From positions 6,358,501 to 6,422,500 of the forward strand of contig CP126192.1 of assembly GCA_030272155.1 (NCBI GenBank): a stretch of 64,000 nt of DNA, given 5' to 3'. Below, one piece after another: positions 49,891 to 62,943 of this stretch. This DNA is from Tetradesmus obliquus. Its lineage: Eukaryota > Chlorophyta > Chlorophyceae > Sphaeropleales > Scenedesmaceae. Position numbers and translations under genes: made by a program. Numbering within the stretch: the first letter of the stretch is position 1; the number at the start of each line of letters is the position of its first letter. Below the pieces are notes generated by a model that ran no database searches, was not told where the DNA came from, and was given only the letters and a program-made list of their open reading frames with translations.

Positions 49891-51968
49891 CTGGTGCTGC
49901 TTGGGCTCCGGGAGGCAGCTCAGCAGCATACAGCAGGTGTTGAAAGGCCTCACGTGCTCGGCTGGGGTCTGGTGCATGCAGCGTTGGCAGCTGCTTCAGC
50001 GCCTTTACTCCCTTCAGCGCTGCTGTTGCTGCAGCGGCAGCAGCAGCAGCAGCAGCAGCAGCAGGGGCTGCGTGGGATTGATGCAGCTCAGCAAGCAGCA
50101 GTCCAGACGCTGCAGATCCCAGCAGAAACTGCAGCTTAGTGCGCTTCTGCTGCTGCGACTGAGCTGTTGAGCACGCCACAGCAGCAGCAGCTGCAGCCCA
50201 AAAGTGCTGCTGCAGCAGCATGCCGCGCAGCGTTGACTGCAAGCGCTGCTGCTGCTGATCAGCTGGCAGCCGCAGCCATGCCACCCTCTCATGGCTGCTG
50301 CTGTGCAGAGCTTTGGTCTCTCCAGCTGCTGCCTGTTCCATCTGCACAGCTGTAGCGCACCGCCACAATGCCATCTGCACACCGCAGCTCTTGGCAGCAT
50401 CAGGTGCAGATGCAGCGACCTGTCGCAGCTCTGATACCTCAAATGGTAGCACGTTAGGACTCTCTGCCAAACCTAGTTGCTGCCAGAGGGGCTGCAGCGC
50501 TAGGTAGCTGCTAAGCACAGCCTGTGCTGCTGCGGCCCTGCCTTCCCGCTGCTGCTGCTGCTGCTGCTGCCGCAAGGTGCAGCTGCCAGCAGCCGCCTGC
50601 AGCAGCCTCCCAGCCAGCTCCAGCCCCTGGCCAGCAGCAGCAGCAGCAGCGGCAGACCCAGCCCGCGTGCCAAACCCTGCTGCATCTAGCACAAACAGCT
50701 GCTGCTGGTGATGCAGCCTGGACTCGACAGCTGCAGGCAGCCCTCCACACACTGCAGCATGTGCCAGGGACAGCCACAGCACTGCAGCATGCTTTAGGTG
50801 CTGGGAAAACAGCGCCAGCAAGCCATTCACAGCAAGCTTGCCAAGCTCTGGGGCTGCTAAGATGTCATGTGCTACAGCGCTGGCAGCTGCAGCCATGCCG
50901 GCATGCTGCGCTGCCGCCTGTGGCGCCTGCTGCTGCTTCTGCTGTGCAGCCATCCTGTCGAGCTCCTGCAGCAGTGCTACTACAGACTTGTTTGCGGCTG
51001 CTACTGCCTCCTTGACTGCTGCAGGCGTGGGCCAGCTGTGCTGCTGCTGCTGCTGCTGCTGCTGCTGCGCAGCACCTCCGGCAGCAGCAGCAGCAGCAGA
51101 CATCAGCTGCTCGCACCAAGTCACAAAGAGTTCCTGCGCACCGGCATCACACAAGCAGCGCGCCAGCCGCAGCGCCACATCAAGCACACAGTCTGCCGCA
51201 CCAACACCAGCCGCATCAATGCTGCTGCTGCTGCTGCCAGCCGGCCCAGCTGCTGCTGCCAGCGCCGCAATCGCCTTGACCCACACCACCGCCTGCTGCT
51301 GCCAGCTGGCCTGCGCACTGCCAGCCAGCAGATGCAGCTGGTAGCAGCTACCACAAAACCCTTCTAGCCTCTGCAGCACGGTGGCCTGCATGAGCCCAAA
51401 GCCGGCTCGCCGCAGCAGCAGCTGCACGTGCAGCAGCCACAGGTGTGGCTTGCTGATGTGGCTCGCCATGCCTTGCAGTAGGATGCCACCTGCCTTTGTC
51501 AGCAGGTCAACGTGCTTAGCTTGATGCTGCTTTTTGGCAGAGCCTGAGCCTGAAGCAGAGGTAGACCCGGATGGTGATGCTACTGATGGTGAGGCAAGGG
51601 AAGCTGGTGCTGCTGCTGCTGCTGCTGCTGCCAGTGCTGACTCAAGGGCAGGGGTCTCCAGCACATCCAAAGCAGCAAGCGCCCACGAGAGCCAGAACTC
51701 CGGGTCGTGCTGCTGCTGCTGCCGGCGCGCTTGGAACCGCGCATCCACCTCTGACAGAGCAGCAAGCACAGCAGCCGCCACCTGCTCAGGACCAGCTACT
51801 GCTGCTGCTGCTGCTGGAGCCACCTGCACTACAGCCTGCCCCGCCCCTGCTGCCTGGCCTGCTGCTGCTGCTGCATCAGCTGCTGTATCAGCAACTGCTG
51901 GCAAGCCGGGCTCTGGAGTGCCAAAGCGCGTCTTGACATCTGCATCACTGAAGTAACGCCAGCCCCGC

Positions 51969-52009
<41 letters not shown>

Positions 52010-53636
52010 ACCGCCCTGCTGCTGCCGGGCCGCTGCAGCTGCAGCCGCCCTGCCCGCCTGCAGCCACTGCTGCTGCCGGCTCTGCTGCAGTGCTGTCAGC
52101 TGCTTTTCCTGCTCCTTCTCAGGTAGCAGCTGGTACATGTCTAGGCCAGGCACCGGCCCGTCAACAACAGACAACTGGCCAGCCCAGGCGAACAAGTGCT
52201 GCTGCTGCTGCTGCTGCTGCTGCTGGGACTGCTCGAGTCCGCTGTCATTGACGCCAGCACACGCAAGAAGCGCATTCTGCTGCGGTGTGCTACGCAGCTG
52301 CCGGCTGCTGCTGAGGCCCTGCCACTCATGCTGAGCCGCAGCTGTGCTGCTGCTGCTGCTGCTGCCACTCAATGGCAGCCCTGGCTGCCATGACACCACA
52401 GCTGCTGGCACGGCAGCATCAACTGCTGCCGCCTTTGCAGCAGCATCCACACGCCTGGCCTGGCGGCTGCTGCCAGTCGCTGCTGCTGCTGCTGCTGCGG
52501 GAGCTGCTGCTGCTCCACCAAACACCAGCTGCAGCCAGTCTACTCCAGCCGCTGCTGCAGCTTCCTGCAGCCGCTTGGCTGCACTGCTGCTGCCTGCTCC
52601 CTGCTGCATGTTAGCATCATGCGCAGCTGCAGCTGCCGCACCCTGCTGCTGCTGGCCTTGCTGGCGTGCCTGCTGCTGCAGCCACTCTGCCTTCCATTCT
52701 GCTGCAACAGCAGCTGCATTAGGCACCCCGGCAGCCTGCAGCAGCTGCTGCAGCTGCCGCTGCACCTCGCCGACTGGCGCAGCCATATCTGCCCAATGCT
52801 GCCAAGCACATGCAGCATCCCTATGCACGCCTCTCGCCTCATGCCTGCACAGCGGCCACTGAGCATCTATGCTGTGGCAGTATGATGCACTAGCGGGATC
52901 AGCACCAGCACACACAGCAGGGAACTGCGCAGACAAGCGGTAGCTCTTAAAGCACACTAACGGGCTTTCATACAGCTTGTGTTTGCTGCTGTTGAGGCTA
53001 GGAAGGCCTCGCCTGCTGCTGCTGGTGCCGGTGCGTTGCTGCCAGCTGCTGTTGGGGCCACCTGTTGCTGCTGCTGCTGCTGCTGCTGCTGTGGCCTGCT
53101 GGCTGGCATTGCTAGTGCTGCTGTTGCTGAAGATGCTTGCTAGTGCAGCTGCCAGGGCCGCCGCAGCTGCTGCAATACCAGAGGCAGTGCCAGCAGCTGC
53201 TGCCGTTGCAGCACCGCTGCTGCCCGCAGCAATCTGCAGCTCGGCTGCAGCCTGCAGCGCCCAAAGCAGCGGCTGCTGCTCACCCAGTGCTGCTGCAGCT
53301 GCTGCAAGCCCTGCACGCTGCAGGGCCAAAGCCTGCTGTGCATCCTGGCTTGCTGCCAGTGCTGGCATAGGCACCTGTGGCCAGCCAAGGTGTATGCTGT
53401 CATGCTGTGTGGCTGCTGACCGTGGCCGCTGCTGCACAGGTGGTGATGATGGCAGCGCTGGAACCTCCTGCTTGAGCTGCTGCTGCTGCTGGGGCTGCTG
53501 GGGCTGCTGCTGCTGCTGTTGGCGCTGCTGCTGCTGCTGTTGTGACTGCCTGGCATCAACATCCATGGCCACCACAGCACCACCACGGCCGCGTTGCTGC
53601 TGCTGCTGCTGCTGTGCCTGCTGCTGCTGCAGTGTC

Positions 53637-53669
<33 letters not shown>

Positions 53670-55094
53670 GGAGCCTGCGCTTGGCCCACACCACCAGCCC
53701 CCAGCCTAGCGGCGACCTTTTGCTGCTGCCAAGCCGACAGCTGGTTGACTGGCTGCTGGTTGCCGGCTGCTGCTGCCGCTTCTGCTGCCCTGCGCCTGCC
53801 AGGGGCAACATACTTCGCAGGCTTCTGCTCAGTGCTGGCAGCTTTCGGCTCACAGAACACCACAACAGGAGCAGCTGCAGAAGCTGGAGCAGCAGCAGCA
53901 GCAGTAGCAGCAGCAGCAGTGGCTGGTGTTCCTGCTGGTGCTGCGCTGTCTGGCTTGCTGCTGGCGGCAGCATGCGCAAGAGCAGCTGCAGGCTTCTGAG
54001 CTGCTTCTGCTGCTACGCTGCCAGCAACAGCAGGCATTGCCGCCTGCTTTTGGGCTGCTGCCTCACCTGCTGCCTCAGCTTTGCTGCCATCACCAGCAGT
54101 CTGCCGCACCCCTGCAGCAGCAGAGGCAGCGACTAGCTTCTCTGCGCCAGCAGCAGCAGCAGCTGCTGCCACAGCAATCACCACCTCCTCCGCAGCTGCT
54201 GCAGCTGCAGCAGCAGCCACCAGCTGCTCAGCTGCACTGCTGCTGGCCTTGCTGCGCCTGGCCTGCACCTGGCTGCCGCTCTGCTGCTTCCCTCCACTAT
54301 CCTTCCTACCCACCAGTGCACCTTTGGCCCCTGCTGCTGCTCCTGCTGCAGCAGCAGCAGGCTCCTTCCTGCTCTCCTCTTTTGCTTTCCGCTCCTTGCT
54401 TCGCTCTCTGCCTCGCTCCCTGCTGTCGCCCCGTGCCCTCTGCCTATCCCTCTCCTTGTCCCTCCTGCTCCTGCTGCTGCTCCTAGACCTGCTTCGGCTA
54501 GCACTGCGCCCCCTGCGCTGCTGCTGCTGCTGCCCCTTGCTGCGCCGCCAGGACGGACTGCGTGAACGGGACCGTGAAAGGGAGCGTGAACGAGACCGTG
54601 AACTTCTCCGGTGGCTGCTCTGCTTGTGGCCCCTGCTGCTCCTCGCCCCGGTGTAACCGCTCACATGCCTGCTGCTTCTACCAGACCTCCCCCAAGAGTG
54701 GCTCCTGCTTCTGCTCCTGCTCCTGCTCTTGCTGCGCCCCCTGCCTCTGCTGCTGCTGCGTTTGCGCTCCCTAGAGCGTGACCGCGAGCGGGAGTGCTGC
54801 TTGACCCTGCTCCTGCCGCTGTCTTTGGCCCTGCCGCTGCCGCTGTTTTTGTCCTTGTCTCTGGCGCTGCTGCCTGGCCTTGCCTGGTCTTTGCTGCTGC
54901 GGGGCGCGCCGCCGCTGGCAGCAGCAGCAGCAGGTGGCTGGCCTAGCTTGCTTGGCGCAGCTTGCTTCAGCTTGCCGGTTGCATCTGTGGATCTGGCGTC
55001 GCTGCTTGCGCGCTGCAAGTCTGCAGCAGCTGTTGCGCGCTCTGCATGTTCTGTGCGCTCCGTAGGCGTCTGCGACAGCTTTGCACGCTTGGCA

Positions 55095-55126
<32 letters not shown>

Positions 55127-55179
55127 GCTGTCAGAGTCTTGCCGCGGCTGCTCCCCAGCCCGCCGCTTCCTCCCTGACA

Positions 55180-55222
<43 letters not shown>

Positions 55223-55824
55223 CGCCGCTGCCTGTGCACCTGCTGATGCAGGTGCAGCTGCATCTGTAGGAGGGGCTTCTAGTGTCAGCAGCAGCAGCGG
55301 CTCTGATGCCTCCACAGCCCCATCCACATGTGCCTCGCCTGCAGCACCCCGCTGCTGCTGGTACTGCTGCCATCTGGCCTGTAGCTGGGCCTTCCTGCTT
55401 CCTACATCAGCTACATCAGCTACAGACATACTGCCCACCCCATCAGCGGCTGCAGCTTCTTGCTGTGCCTGCAGCTGCTGATTTGTTAACAGCCGCGCGT
55501 CCTCCGCTGCACCAGCAGCAGCACCACTGTCAGCAGCTGCTGGCCGCAGCCACTCCCCTGCAGCTGCTGCTGCTGCTGCCACCTGCTGTGCACCCGCCTG
55601 CGGCCCCAGCAGCTGCAGCAGCTGACTGTTCACATCTGCCCAGCTGTGCTTCAGCAGGCACACCTCCTGCTGCAGCAGCCGCTCTTGGATCAGGCAGCGC
55701 TGCTGCTGCGCAAAGAGGTGCAGCGCATGCTGCTGCTGCGGCGGTGCCAGCTGCAAGAGGCTGTCAGGTAGCTGCGGCGACAGCAGCACGGCAAGCAGGG
55801 AGCTGGCAGCCGCACCTGGTGCAA

Positions 55825-55859
<35 letters not shown>

Positions 55860-56973
55860 AGCTCGCCGTGAGCAGCCTCCTGCATGACGTAATCGTCAGC
55901 TTGCTGCTGCTGCTGCTGCTGCTGTGGCGGCAAAGACAACCCTAGTTGCACCTGCGCCATGGCAGCATCCTGCTGCTGCTGCTGCTGTTGACTTGCAGCA
56001 GCTGCAGCAGCAGCTGCGGCAGCGGGCTTTGCTCTCACGGCCTTCACTGCCACTTTCGTCACCTGCTTCGCTGCTGCAGCTGCAGCTGCTGAGGATGAGG
56101 CTGGGCTGCCTGCTGCTGCTGCTGCCAGCCTTGCCTTGGCCTTAGGCAGGGCTGCCTGCCTGCCTGACCCCTGCCTGCCAGCACTAGCAGCTCCCGTTGA
56201 TGCTGCTGGAGACTCTGTCTTGGCCTGCTGCTGCTGCTGCTGCTGCTTTTTGGCAGGACTAGTTTGTGGTGAGCTGTCAGAAGGCGCAACAGCAGTAGCT
56301 GCACCTGCCACGAGTTCAGCGGCTGGCTCTGCGGCTCGTTGCCGGGCAGTTGCAGTGCGCCGCCGCACAGCCACAGGTTTTGCAGGAGGAGCCGCAGCCG
56401 CAGCGGCTTCAGCAGCTGCTGCTGCTGCGCCCACAGTTGCTGCTGCCGCTGCCACCGCCGCTGCCGCTGCTGCTGGTGCTGCACTATGCTTTGCAGGAGA
56501 GCCGGGGATGGGTGAGGCTGCTGCAGACTGCACCTGTGCCTGCAGCATCTGCACAAGCTGCTCATCTTCCGCGCCAGGGCCATCACCCAAAATGAAGTGC
56601 ATGTCTTCTAGCAGCAGCTCTGGGGACACCTCGGGCGCTGCTGCTGCTGCCATGGCTGTATCTGTCGCCTCTGCAGCATCTGCACCTGTGGCAGCAGCAT
56701 CAGCAGCTGCTGTTCCTGCAAGTCCTGCATTGCCTGGCTGTCCTGCAAGCACTGCAGCACTGCCGGGGACTGCTTTGCCTCTTTGCTGCTTGGCTCGGCG
56801 CGAAGCACCAGATGCTGCGGCGCCTGGCGCAGCAGCCTTTTTCACGGCTGCTGCTTTTCGTGCCTCCAGGACACGGACCATGGCCTGCATCTGCTGCACT
56901 CTCAGCTGCAGTGCATCAGCAGGGTCTGTCTGCTGCTGCTGCTGCTGCTGCTGTGCAGGCTGTGGACCTGCCG

Positions 56974-57008
<35 letters not shown>

Positions 57009-57181
57009 CCAGGGTGCCCAAGCTTGCCAGCAGCAGGCCTGTCCTGCTGCTGCTGACCTGGCGGCGCCTCTGCATCATCGTCACTGTCCTCAAACCTGAA
57101 GATGATAGGAGGGTCGTCATCATCTGGCAGCTGCGCCACGCTCCTGCCTGTGTTGAAACGGCGCCGGTTGTTGGCAGCCAT
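47697..57181 (-). CDS. ZFC3H1-like nuclear RNA-surveillance protein, 2807 aa, with RS domain and degenerate zinc finger
   Basis: Homologues (human ZFC3H1, fission-yeast Red1) link the nuclear exosome helicase MTR4 to polyadenylated RNA targeted for decay. Exons: 57181-49127 (8,055 bp), 48416-48119, 47767-47697; phases agree. Order of parts: acidic N-terminal motif (DDDDPPIIFRFEDSDDD, residues 15-35 approximately), Gln/Ala low complexity, an Arg/Ser domain at about 765-937, a YESPLVCFKSYRLS block, the family zinc finger at residues 1445-1462, then a long helical HAT/TPR-like region (EFWLSWALAALDVLE, HLWLLHVQLLLRRAG) to the C terminus. The finger reads CRHEARGVHRDAACAWQH; the second ligand is His1453 where relatives have Cys. 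The ATG at 57181 directly precedes the conserved N-terminal block; an in-frame ATG at 57232 is an alternative. Triplet repeats encode much of the length. Family assignment rests on the finger, the SYR block and architecture. Confidence 0.8.
48690..49175 (-). repeat. Four-fold array of the big-exon tail plus donor (ZFC3H1-like gene)
   Basis: The 3' end of the 8-kb exon with its donor (plus-strand CCCACCTGCTTGCGCCCTAG at 49122) recurs at about 48837, 48968 (CCCATCTGCTTGCGCTCTAA) and 48689 (more diverged). It is accompanied by the following CCACCACGCCAAGCCCTGCA block and intron text (CAGCACGTTCCACAGC). Confidence 0.9.
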
Positions 57182-57768
57182 GCTTGCTCTGCTGGCTCTC
57201 CTGCAGGCAGCAGCATCACAGCCATAGTTCAAAATTGCTACATTATGGCTTCAAATGAGGCCTTTGCTACTGCATTCAGTGAACGCTAGAACTGCAACAA
57301 GGCAGAGCTGCAGCTGAGCCAGTGCTGCACAACCTGTGCTGCCGTGCTGGGAGTTGAGCCGCGACGAGCTCAGCACTTACCGTTCATGCTTTCAGGTACA
57401 ACATCCAAGGTAAACTAGCCAGTACTGACAAGGAAACCAAATGTACTGCCCGAGCAGCAACACGCATGACGTGCTCAATGCCTAAGGAACCCAATCAACT
57501 GCGACACTCTTGGTTGTGACAACCTGAATCAAAGAATGATATCTTGCTGAGACAGCGGCCATGGATTGATTGCACTGCATTGCGATCAGAACCCTTTCTG
57601 CTGCTGACAAACGTGAGTTTGGTTGCCCCCTCGTGCTGCCAGGTGCGACTCCCCGAGAGACGCAAGAAACCCGATCAATGGCTGTGGTCTGCTTGATCCT
57701 GCGGAGTAAGCCCTGGACAGCGTCAGGAACACTAGGGCCCGTGCCATAGGGTCAGCAGCAGCGCCACG
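57182..57768. promoter_or_regulatory. Divergent upstream region of the ZFC3H1-like and PDH-E2 genes
   Basis: 587 bp separate the two start codons on opposite strands. No supported exon inside. Both promoters must lie here; no specific element is claimed. Confidence 0.45.
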
Positions 57769-60700
57769 ATGTCGGGCGTTCTCCGGCGTGGAGCGCCACG
57801 TCTAGCTGCTGCAGGACTCGGCGTTGCGTTGAGAAGCCGAGCAGCCGAAAGTCAAGGCCTAGCCCAGCTACGAACATGCTTGGGGTGAGTAGCACGTCTG
57901 CCTGTTGCACCTGCAGGCATTTGCTGACAATGCAAGCCTGAACGCAGCTCATTTAGTCAATTTGAGCAGTGGCTGACGATCTGACTGCTTGCTGTCCGCT
58001 GCAGGCAAGGGCAGCCTGTCTGGAGGTCTGGACTGCTGGCAGCGCTGCTGCAAAGGGGTTATGCAGACTGTGAGTGCCTGTGCTGTGCCTCTGGCAGCTA
58101 GCACTGACTACATCGCTTCTGCAGATGTTTGGAAGGCACTTGAACCACTGTGGCTGTGTTGTGCTGCAGTGCCTGCCCACCAGGAGCTGAACATGCCCTC
58201 ACTGTCCCCCACTATGACTCAGGTGAGCCCTGCCAGGCTACAGCAGCACTGCACTGCTGCCAGCAATCCACATTTTGCTTCTGAACAAACTGCAGCAGGA
58301 TAGAAACGAAGCATGTTTGCTTGATTGTCAGCATGCGCCGGCTCTGCTGGGGCAGCTGTCTGCACACACTGCACATGTCCTGCAAGCAACTGCAGCGCCA
58401 TCTGCCATCTGCCGTACCAATGCTGACCGCATGTCTTGCGCCGTTTGTGCTTACACTGCTGGCCGCACCTCACTAAAAACTGCAACTGCTTGCCACAGGG
58501 CAACATCGCGGCGTGGCGCAAGGCTGAGGGCGATGCAGTCAACCCTGGTGACATCTTGGCAGAGATTGAGACTGACAAGGCCACCATTGAGTGGGAGGCG
58601 CAGGAGGAAGGCTTCATCGCAAAGATCATCAAGCCGGCAGGTGGGCTGGCAGCAGCAGCAGCAGCAGCAACCGGCGGCCGCCGCAGCAGCAGCAGTACCG
58701 CAGCGTGACCTGGCTAGCAGCATGGTGCAGGCAGCGTAAAGAATCCGGCGCGTAATCCTGTTGCTGCGCGACATCAGCTTGCATTGGTGGCTGCGGCAGT
58801 TCCATCCAGCATAGGTGGGTTGTAGTGTCTGCATGTCAACCTTGCATTGGGTCAGGTCTAACACTGCTGTGCCTCTGTGGCTGTGCGCTGTTCTGCTGCA
58901 GGCAGCAAGGATGTGGCGGTGGGCAGCACTGTGGCTCTGATTATAGAGGAGGAGGCAGATCTGGCTGCTTTCAAAAATTACACGCCAGGCGGTGAGCACT
59001 CAACAAACAGACCCCGTCAGCAGCAGCAGCAGCAGCAGCAGCAGCACCAACAGCACTAACAGCAGCAGCAGCAGCAGCAGCAGCGCAACACACATGTCAT
59101 CCTGCACAGCAGCTGCTGCTTGTGTCGTGAGCTGCGAGGCTGATCTGCCAGGCAGTAAGCTGCCGCAGCCTGTTGCTGCTGCTTGCGCCACGGCACAGCT
59201 TGTCGGCTTGTTGCACCAGCACTGACAGTGCCAGCACATGACTGGCTCTGCAATTGTAGGGGTAGTGGGCCTTGCCTCCACCCGGTGAGGACTGACAGGC
59301 TCAGACTTCTGCCATCCAAACATTACCAACAATGCAGATGAGTAACCCTGTCGTACTGATACTGCCTGCCTGCCGGGATGTGTCTGCACACGCCGCCTGC
59401 CCTTTCTGCACTGCAGCAGCCAGCAGCGCACCTGCGGCGGCAGCAGCACCAGCGGCAGCAGCAGCAGCGCCAGCAGCAGCAGCAGCAGCAGCAGCAGGAG
59501 GCAGCTGGCCAGCGCATGAGGTGCTGAAGATGCCTGCGCTGTCCCCCACCATGAGCATGGGCAACATTGTCAGCTGGCACAAGAAGGTGAGGCATGCGGC
59601 ATCAGGGTTGGTGGCTACTGCATTGGCAAGGTGGCAGCGCCAGCAGCAACAGCAGCAGCAGCAGCGGCAGCGGCAGCAGCAGGGGATGGCCAGCCAGCAT
59701 CTGCAAGATGAGCAGCACAGCAGGGACTAGAATTGCAAAGTAGGCTGGAGTCATGTCACAAACCACGAATGATTGGCGTGGTCCGTGCTGCTGCGGTTGC
59801 ACCGTGGCAGCTTCAAATCACCTGCAAGTGATGTATGTTCCCGCCTCGCATGCTTCAGCTGCTGCAGCAGCCCTTGCACCTGTGCTTCCTGCGTATGTGT
59901 GACAGACTGGCAAGACTGTCCCTGTCAAGCATCTCACCGCACGATCGGTGAACTGCAGTGCCCGCAGGTCAGCGCTGCGTCCAGCGACGTGCTGTGTAAG
60001 AAACTGATACGGCCATCACCATCGCCAAATTGCTCCCTCACTGCGCTGTGACCACCATCCCGCACCTATGTGTTGTCCTGCAGGTCGGCGACAGCGTTGC
60101 GCCTGGTGACATGCTGTGTGAGGTTGAGACAGACAAGGCCACCATCGGCTGGGAGTCCCAGGAGGAGGGCTTCGTGGCGGCGCTGCTGCTGCCAGACGGC
60201 GCCCAGCAGGTGGCTGTGGGAGCGCCCGCTGCAGTCATTGTGGAGGACCAGGTGCGGCGGCATGCTTGGACTGGAGTTTGACCAGGGTTTGACTGGGTTT
60301 ACAGTCACAAACACGTGCTCGTTGCATCGAAGTTGCTGAAGCTGCTGGCTCTGCCTGTGTCCACAAGAGCGTGACGTGGTGTTCCCTGTCTGCTGCTTCT
60401 CTGGCCCCTGCAGGACCAAGTGGCAGCATTCGCCAACTTCACTGCTGCCGATGCTGCTGGTGGCGCTGCACCCAAGCCAGCAGCCTCAGCACCCCCGCCA
60501 CCACCACCAGCTGCTGCTGCTGCCCCTGCAGCGCCCTCCACGCCACCAGCAGCAGCAGCACGCCCTGCTGCCGCAGCACCTGGTGAGCCGTGCAGTGCTG
60601 CTGCAGTACTACATTGTTGCATATGCTGCTGCTTCGCCTGCTGCAACAGGGCTCGACTGTGCATAAAGGACTGCACCACCGCAGACCGCATCAATCGTCC

Positions 60701-61278
60701 GCCTGCAAGTCTTCAACATTTGGAGAATCGCCGACCGCTGATCAAACCAGCTGCCGTTTGCGTTGTAATGCTACACTTAAGGGTGCCTAGGGAGTAGCCA
60801 AATTGCTACACTGAACAGAAACGCTACACTCACAGTAGCCTGTCACGTACTTGTGACGCCCGTGCAGGTGGCCGTGTGTCAGCCAGCCCATATGCCAGGA
60901 AGCTGGCAGCAGAGGCAGGCGTGTCACTGGCTGGCGCAGCAGGCAGCGGCCCAGGCGGCCGCATCACAGCAGAGGACGTGCAGCAGCTCATCGCCAGCGG
61001 AGGCGCAGCACCCGCACCTGCCGCTGCTGGCGCTGCTGCTGCTGCACCTGCTGGCGGCTACACAGATGTGCAGGTGGGGCTGCTGGGCTGCTTGAACCAG
61101 TGTCATGCAAAGAGCATGGTTGTTGCTGTTGTAGGCGGCGGCGCTGTTGCAGCGGTGTATTTTGCACAATAGGCGTTGTGTGCTGAGGAGGGGTGACACT
61201 GTGCTTGTTTGTTGGTGCTATGTTTGTGGCTGCACCATGCTGAGGAAAGCTCCTGTGGCCAGCGCACTGTACTGAATG

Positions 61279-61345
<67 letters not shown>

Positions 61346-62943
61346 AGGTGACGCAGATCAAGCGCGTGACAGCGGAGCGGCTGCTGCAGAGCAAGCTGAC
61401 CATCCCGCACTACTACCTCACCATGGAGTGCGAGGTGGGCCGCCTGCACACCTGCAGCGCCTCAGCACCTCATAACAACAACTGCCCTGCACGTGGCATC
61501 TGTATTGTTGCTTTTGTTGCCCCTCATACGGCTTGAGAGTCTTGGCCATGCCCTCTTTCATGCGCGCTTTCTATCACAAGCATAGCAGTCAAACCACCAT
61601 CTGCTGCACGCGTCACCCCTACAAACTATATTCAAATTCTATTCCCAACTCCATTCCCAACTCCATTACATGCTGTCCGCATGCAGCTGGACTCCCTGCT
61701 GGCTGCGCGTGAGTCGCTCAACCTGTCGCTGGCCGGCTCTGGCGGCAAGCTGAGCGTGAACGACTTCATCGTCAAGGCGGCAGCGCTGGCGCTCAGGAAA
61801 GTGCCCGCGGTGAACGCCAGCTGGATGGGCGACTTCATCAGGTGGGCGGATGCGGCAGCAGCAGTCAAACAGCCACAACCGATGTTTGACCACTTCTAAT
61901 TGCATAGTGACTGTTTGCGGTTGGCTCTAAGGTTGTAAGCGTTCATAAGCAAATCCATGTACTGTACCAACGACTGGCAATTTGGCAAGCGTAGCCTGGC
62001 ACCTCACACCATACCATTACTGGCTCTCACGTCGCATGAGCTGCCCCTGCTGCTGCTGCTGCTCTGCTGCACACCGCAGGCAGTACCACAACATCGACGT
62101 GAACGTGGCCGTGAACAGCCCAGCCGGCCTGATGGTGCCGTTTGTGCGCGACGCTGATAGGAAGGGCCTGCTGGCCATCAGCGGGGAGGTCAAGGAGCTG
62201 GCAGCAAAGGTGAGGGGGAGTGTCAGCACAGCGCTGCAGCTAGCAGCAGCTAGCAGCAGCACGGGGACAGCAGCATGGCAGCGGAGCAGGGCGCCATGCC
62301 AGGTGCACATCCTCAAGAACCAGGCAGCTCCGCCCCGGTGCTGCGAATTATCTTTGCTGTTTCCGCACGCGTATGTTACTGACATGTTACAAACATGTTA
62401 CTTTCTGCCATTTTCTGCAGGCCAAGGAGGGCAAGCTGCAGCCGCAGGAGTTCATGGGTGGCACCTTCACCATCTCCAACCTGGGCATGTACGGCATCAA
62501 GCAGTTTGCGGCCATCGTGAACCCGCCTCAGGCAGCCATCCTGGCTGTGGGCGCAGCGCTGCCAAAGGTGGTGGAGATTGCCCCGGGAGAGTTCGCGGAG
62601 GTCCAGGTGCGCTCTCAGGGTTTGTTGCTTGTTGGCAGACGTGCGGCAGGCACAGCATATGAGCCATGTGTGTTGTGTGCTGTCCAGCTTCCTCGGGTAC
62701 TGCAGATGATGGCGTGAGCTCCTGAAACACTTGCTGCAGCTGTGCCACGCTGAGCTTGCAGTTGCAAGCAGCATACACAGAGCAACAGATGGTGGCAGTA
62801 CTGACGGCTGCTGCTGCTGCTGCGTGCAGGTGCTGACGGTGACGCTGAGCTGCGACCACCGCGTGGTGGATGGCGCAGTGGGCGCCGAGTGGCTCAAGGC
62901 GTTCAAGCAGGCGATTGAGAACCCATACATGTTCATGCTGTGA
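57769..62943 (+). CDS. Dihydrolipoamide acetyltransferase, E2 of mitochondrial pyruvate dehydrogenase
   Basis: Transfers acetyl groups from the lipoyl arm to CoA, forming acetyl-CoA in the pyruvate dehydrogenase complex. Exons: 57769-57884, 58005-58069, 58170-58222, 58499-58640, 58902-58991, 59417-59586, 60084-60251, 60414-60582, 60868-61073, 61348-61434, 61687-61841, 62080-62209, 62421-62606, 62830-62943; phases agree, 616 residues. An Arg-rich, acid-free leader ([16 protein letters not shown]) indicates a mitochondrial presequence. Two lipoyl domains follow with [10 protein letters not shown] (Lys105) and [10 protein letters not shown] (Lys230), separated by an Ala/Pro linker. The E1/E3-binding domain ([26 protein letters not shown]) spans about 328-365, and the catalytic domain ends with the HxxxDG motif CDHRVVDG (His589-Gly594) and IENPYMFML. 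All catalytic residues are intact. The mitochondrial rather than plastid form is inferred from the leader and the two-lipoyl layout. Confidence 0.95.
61277..61347 (+). repeat. (CTG)n acceptor tract of PDH-E2 intron 9
   Basis: About 22 perfect CTG units run directly into the CAG acceptor at 61345-61347. Confidence 0.95.

Noticed and set aside
49346..57289. Many long plus-strand open frames opposite the ZFC3H1-like gene (for example 52977-53999)
   Set aside because: They are antisense shadows of CAG-rich coding sequence, giving poly-Leu, poly-Cys or poly-Ala with no domain or splice logic.
59401..59520. Ala/Pro-rich stretch of PDH-E2 considered as intron
   Set aside because: It is in phase, typical of E2 interdomain linkers, and leads directly into the second lipoyl domain.
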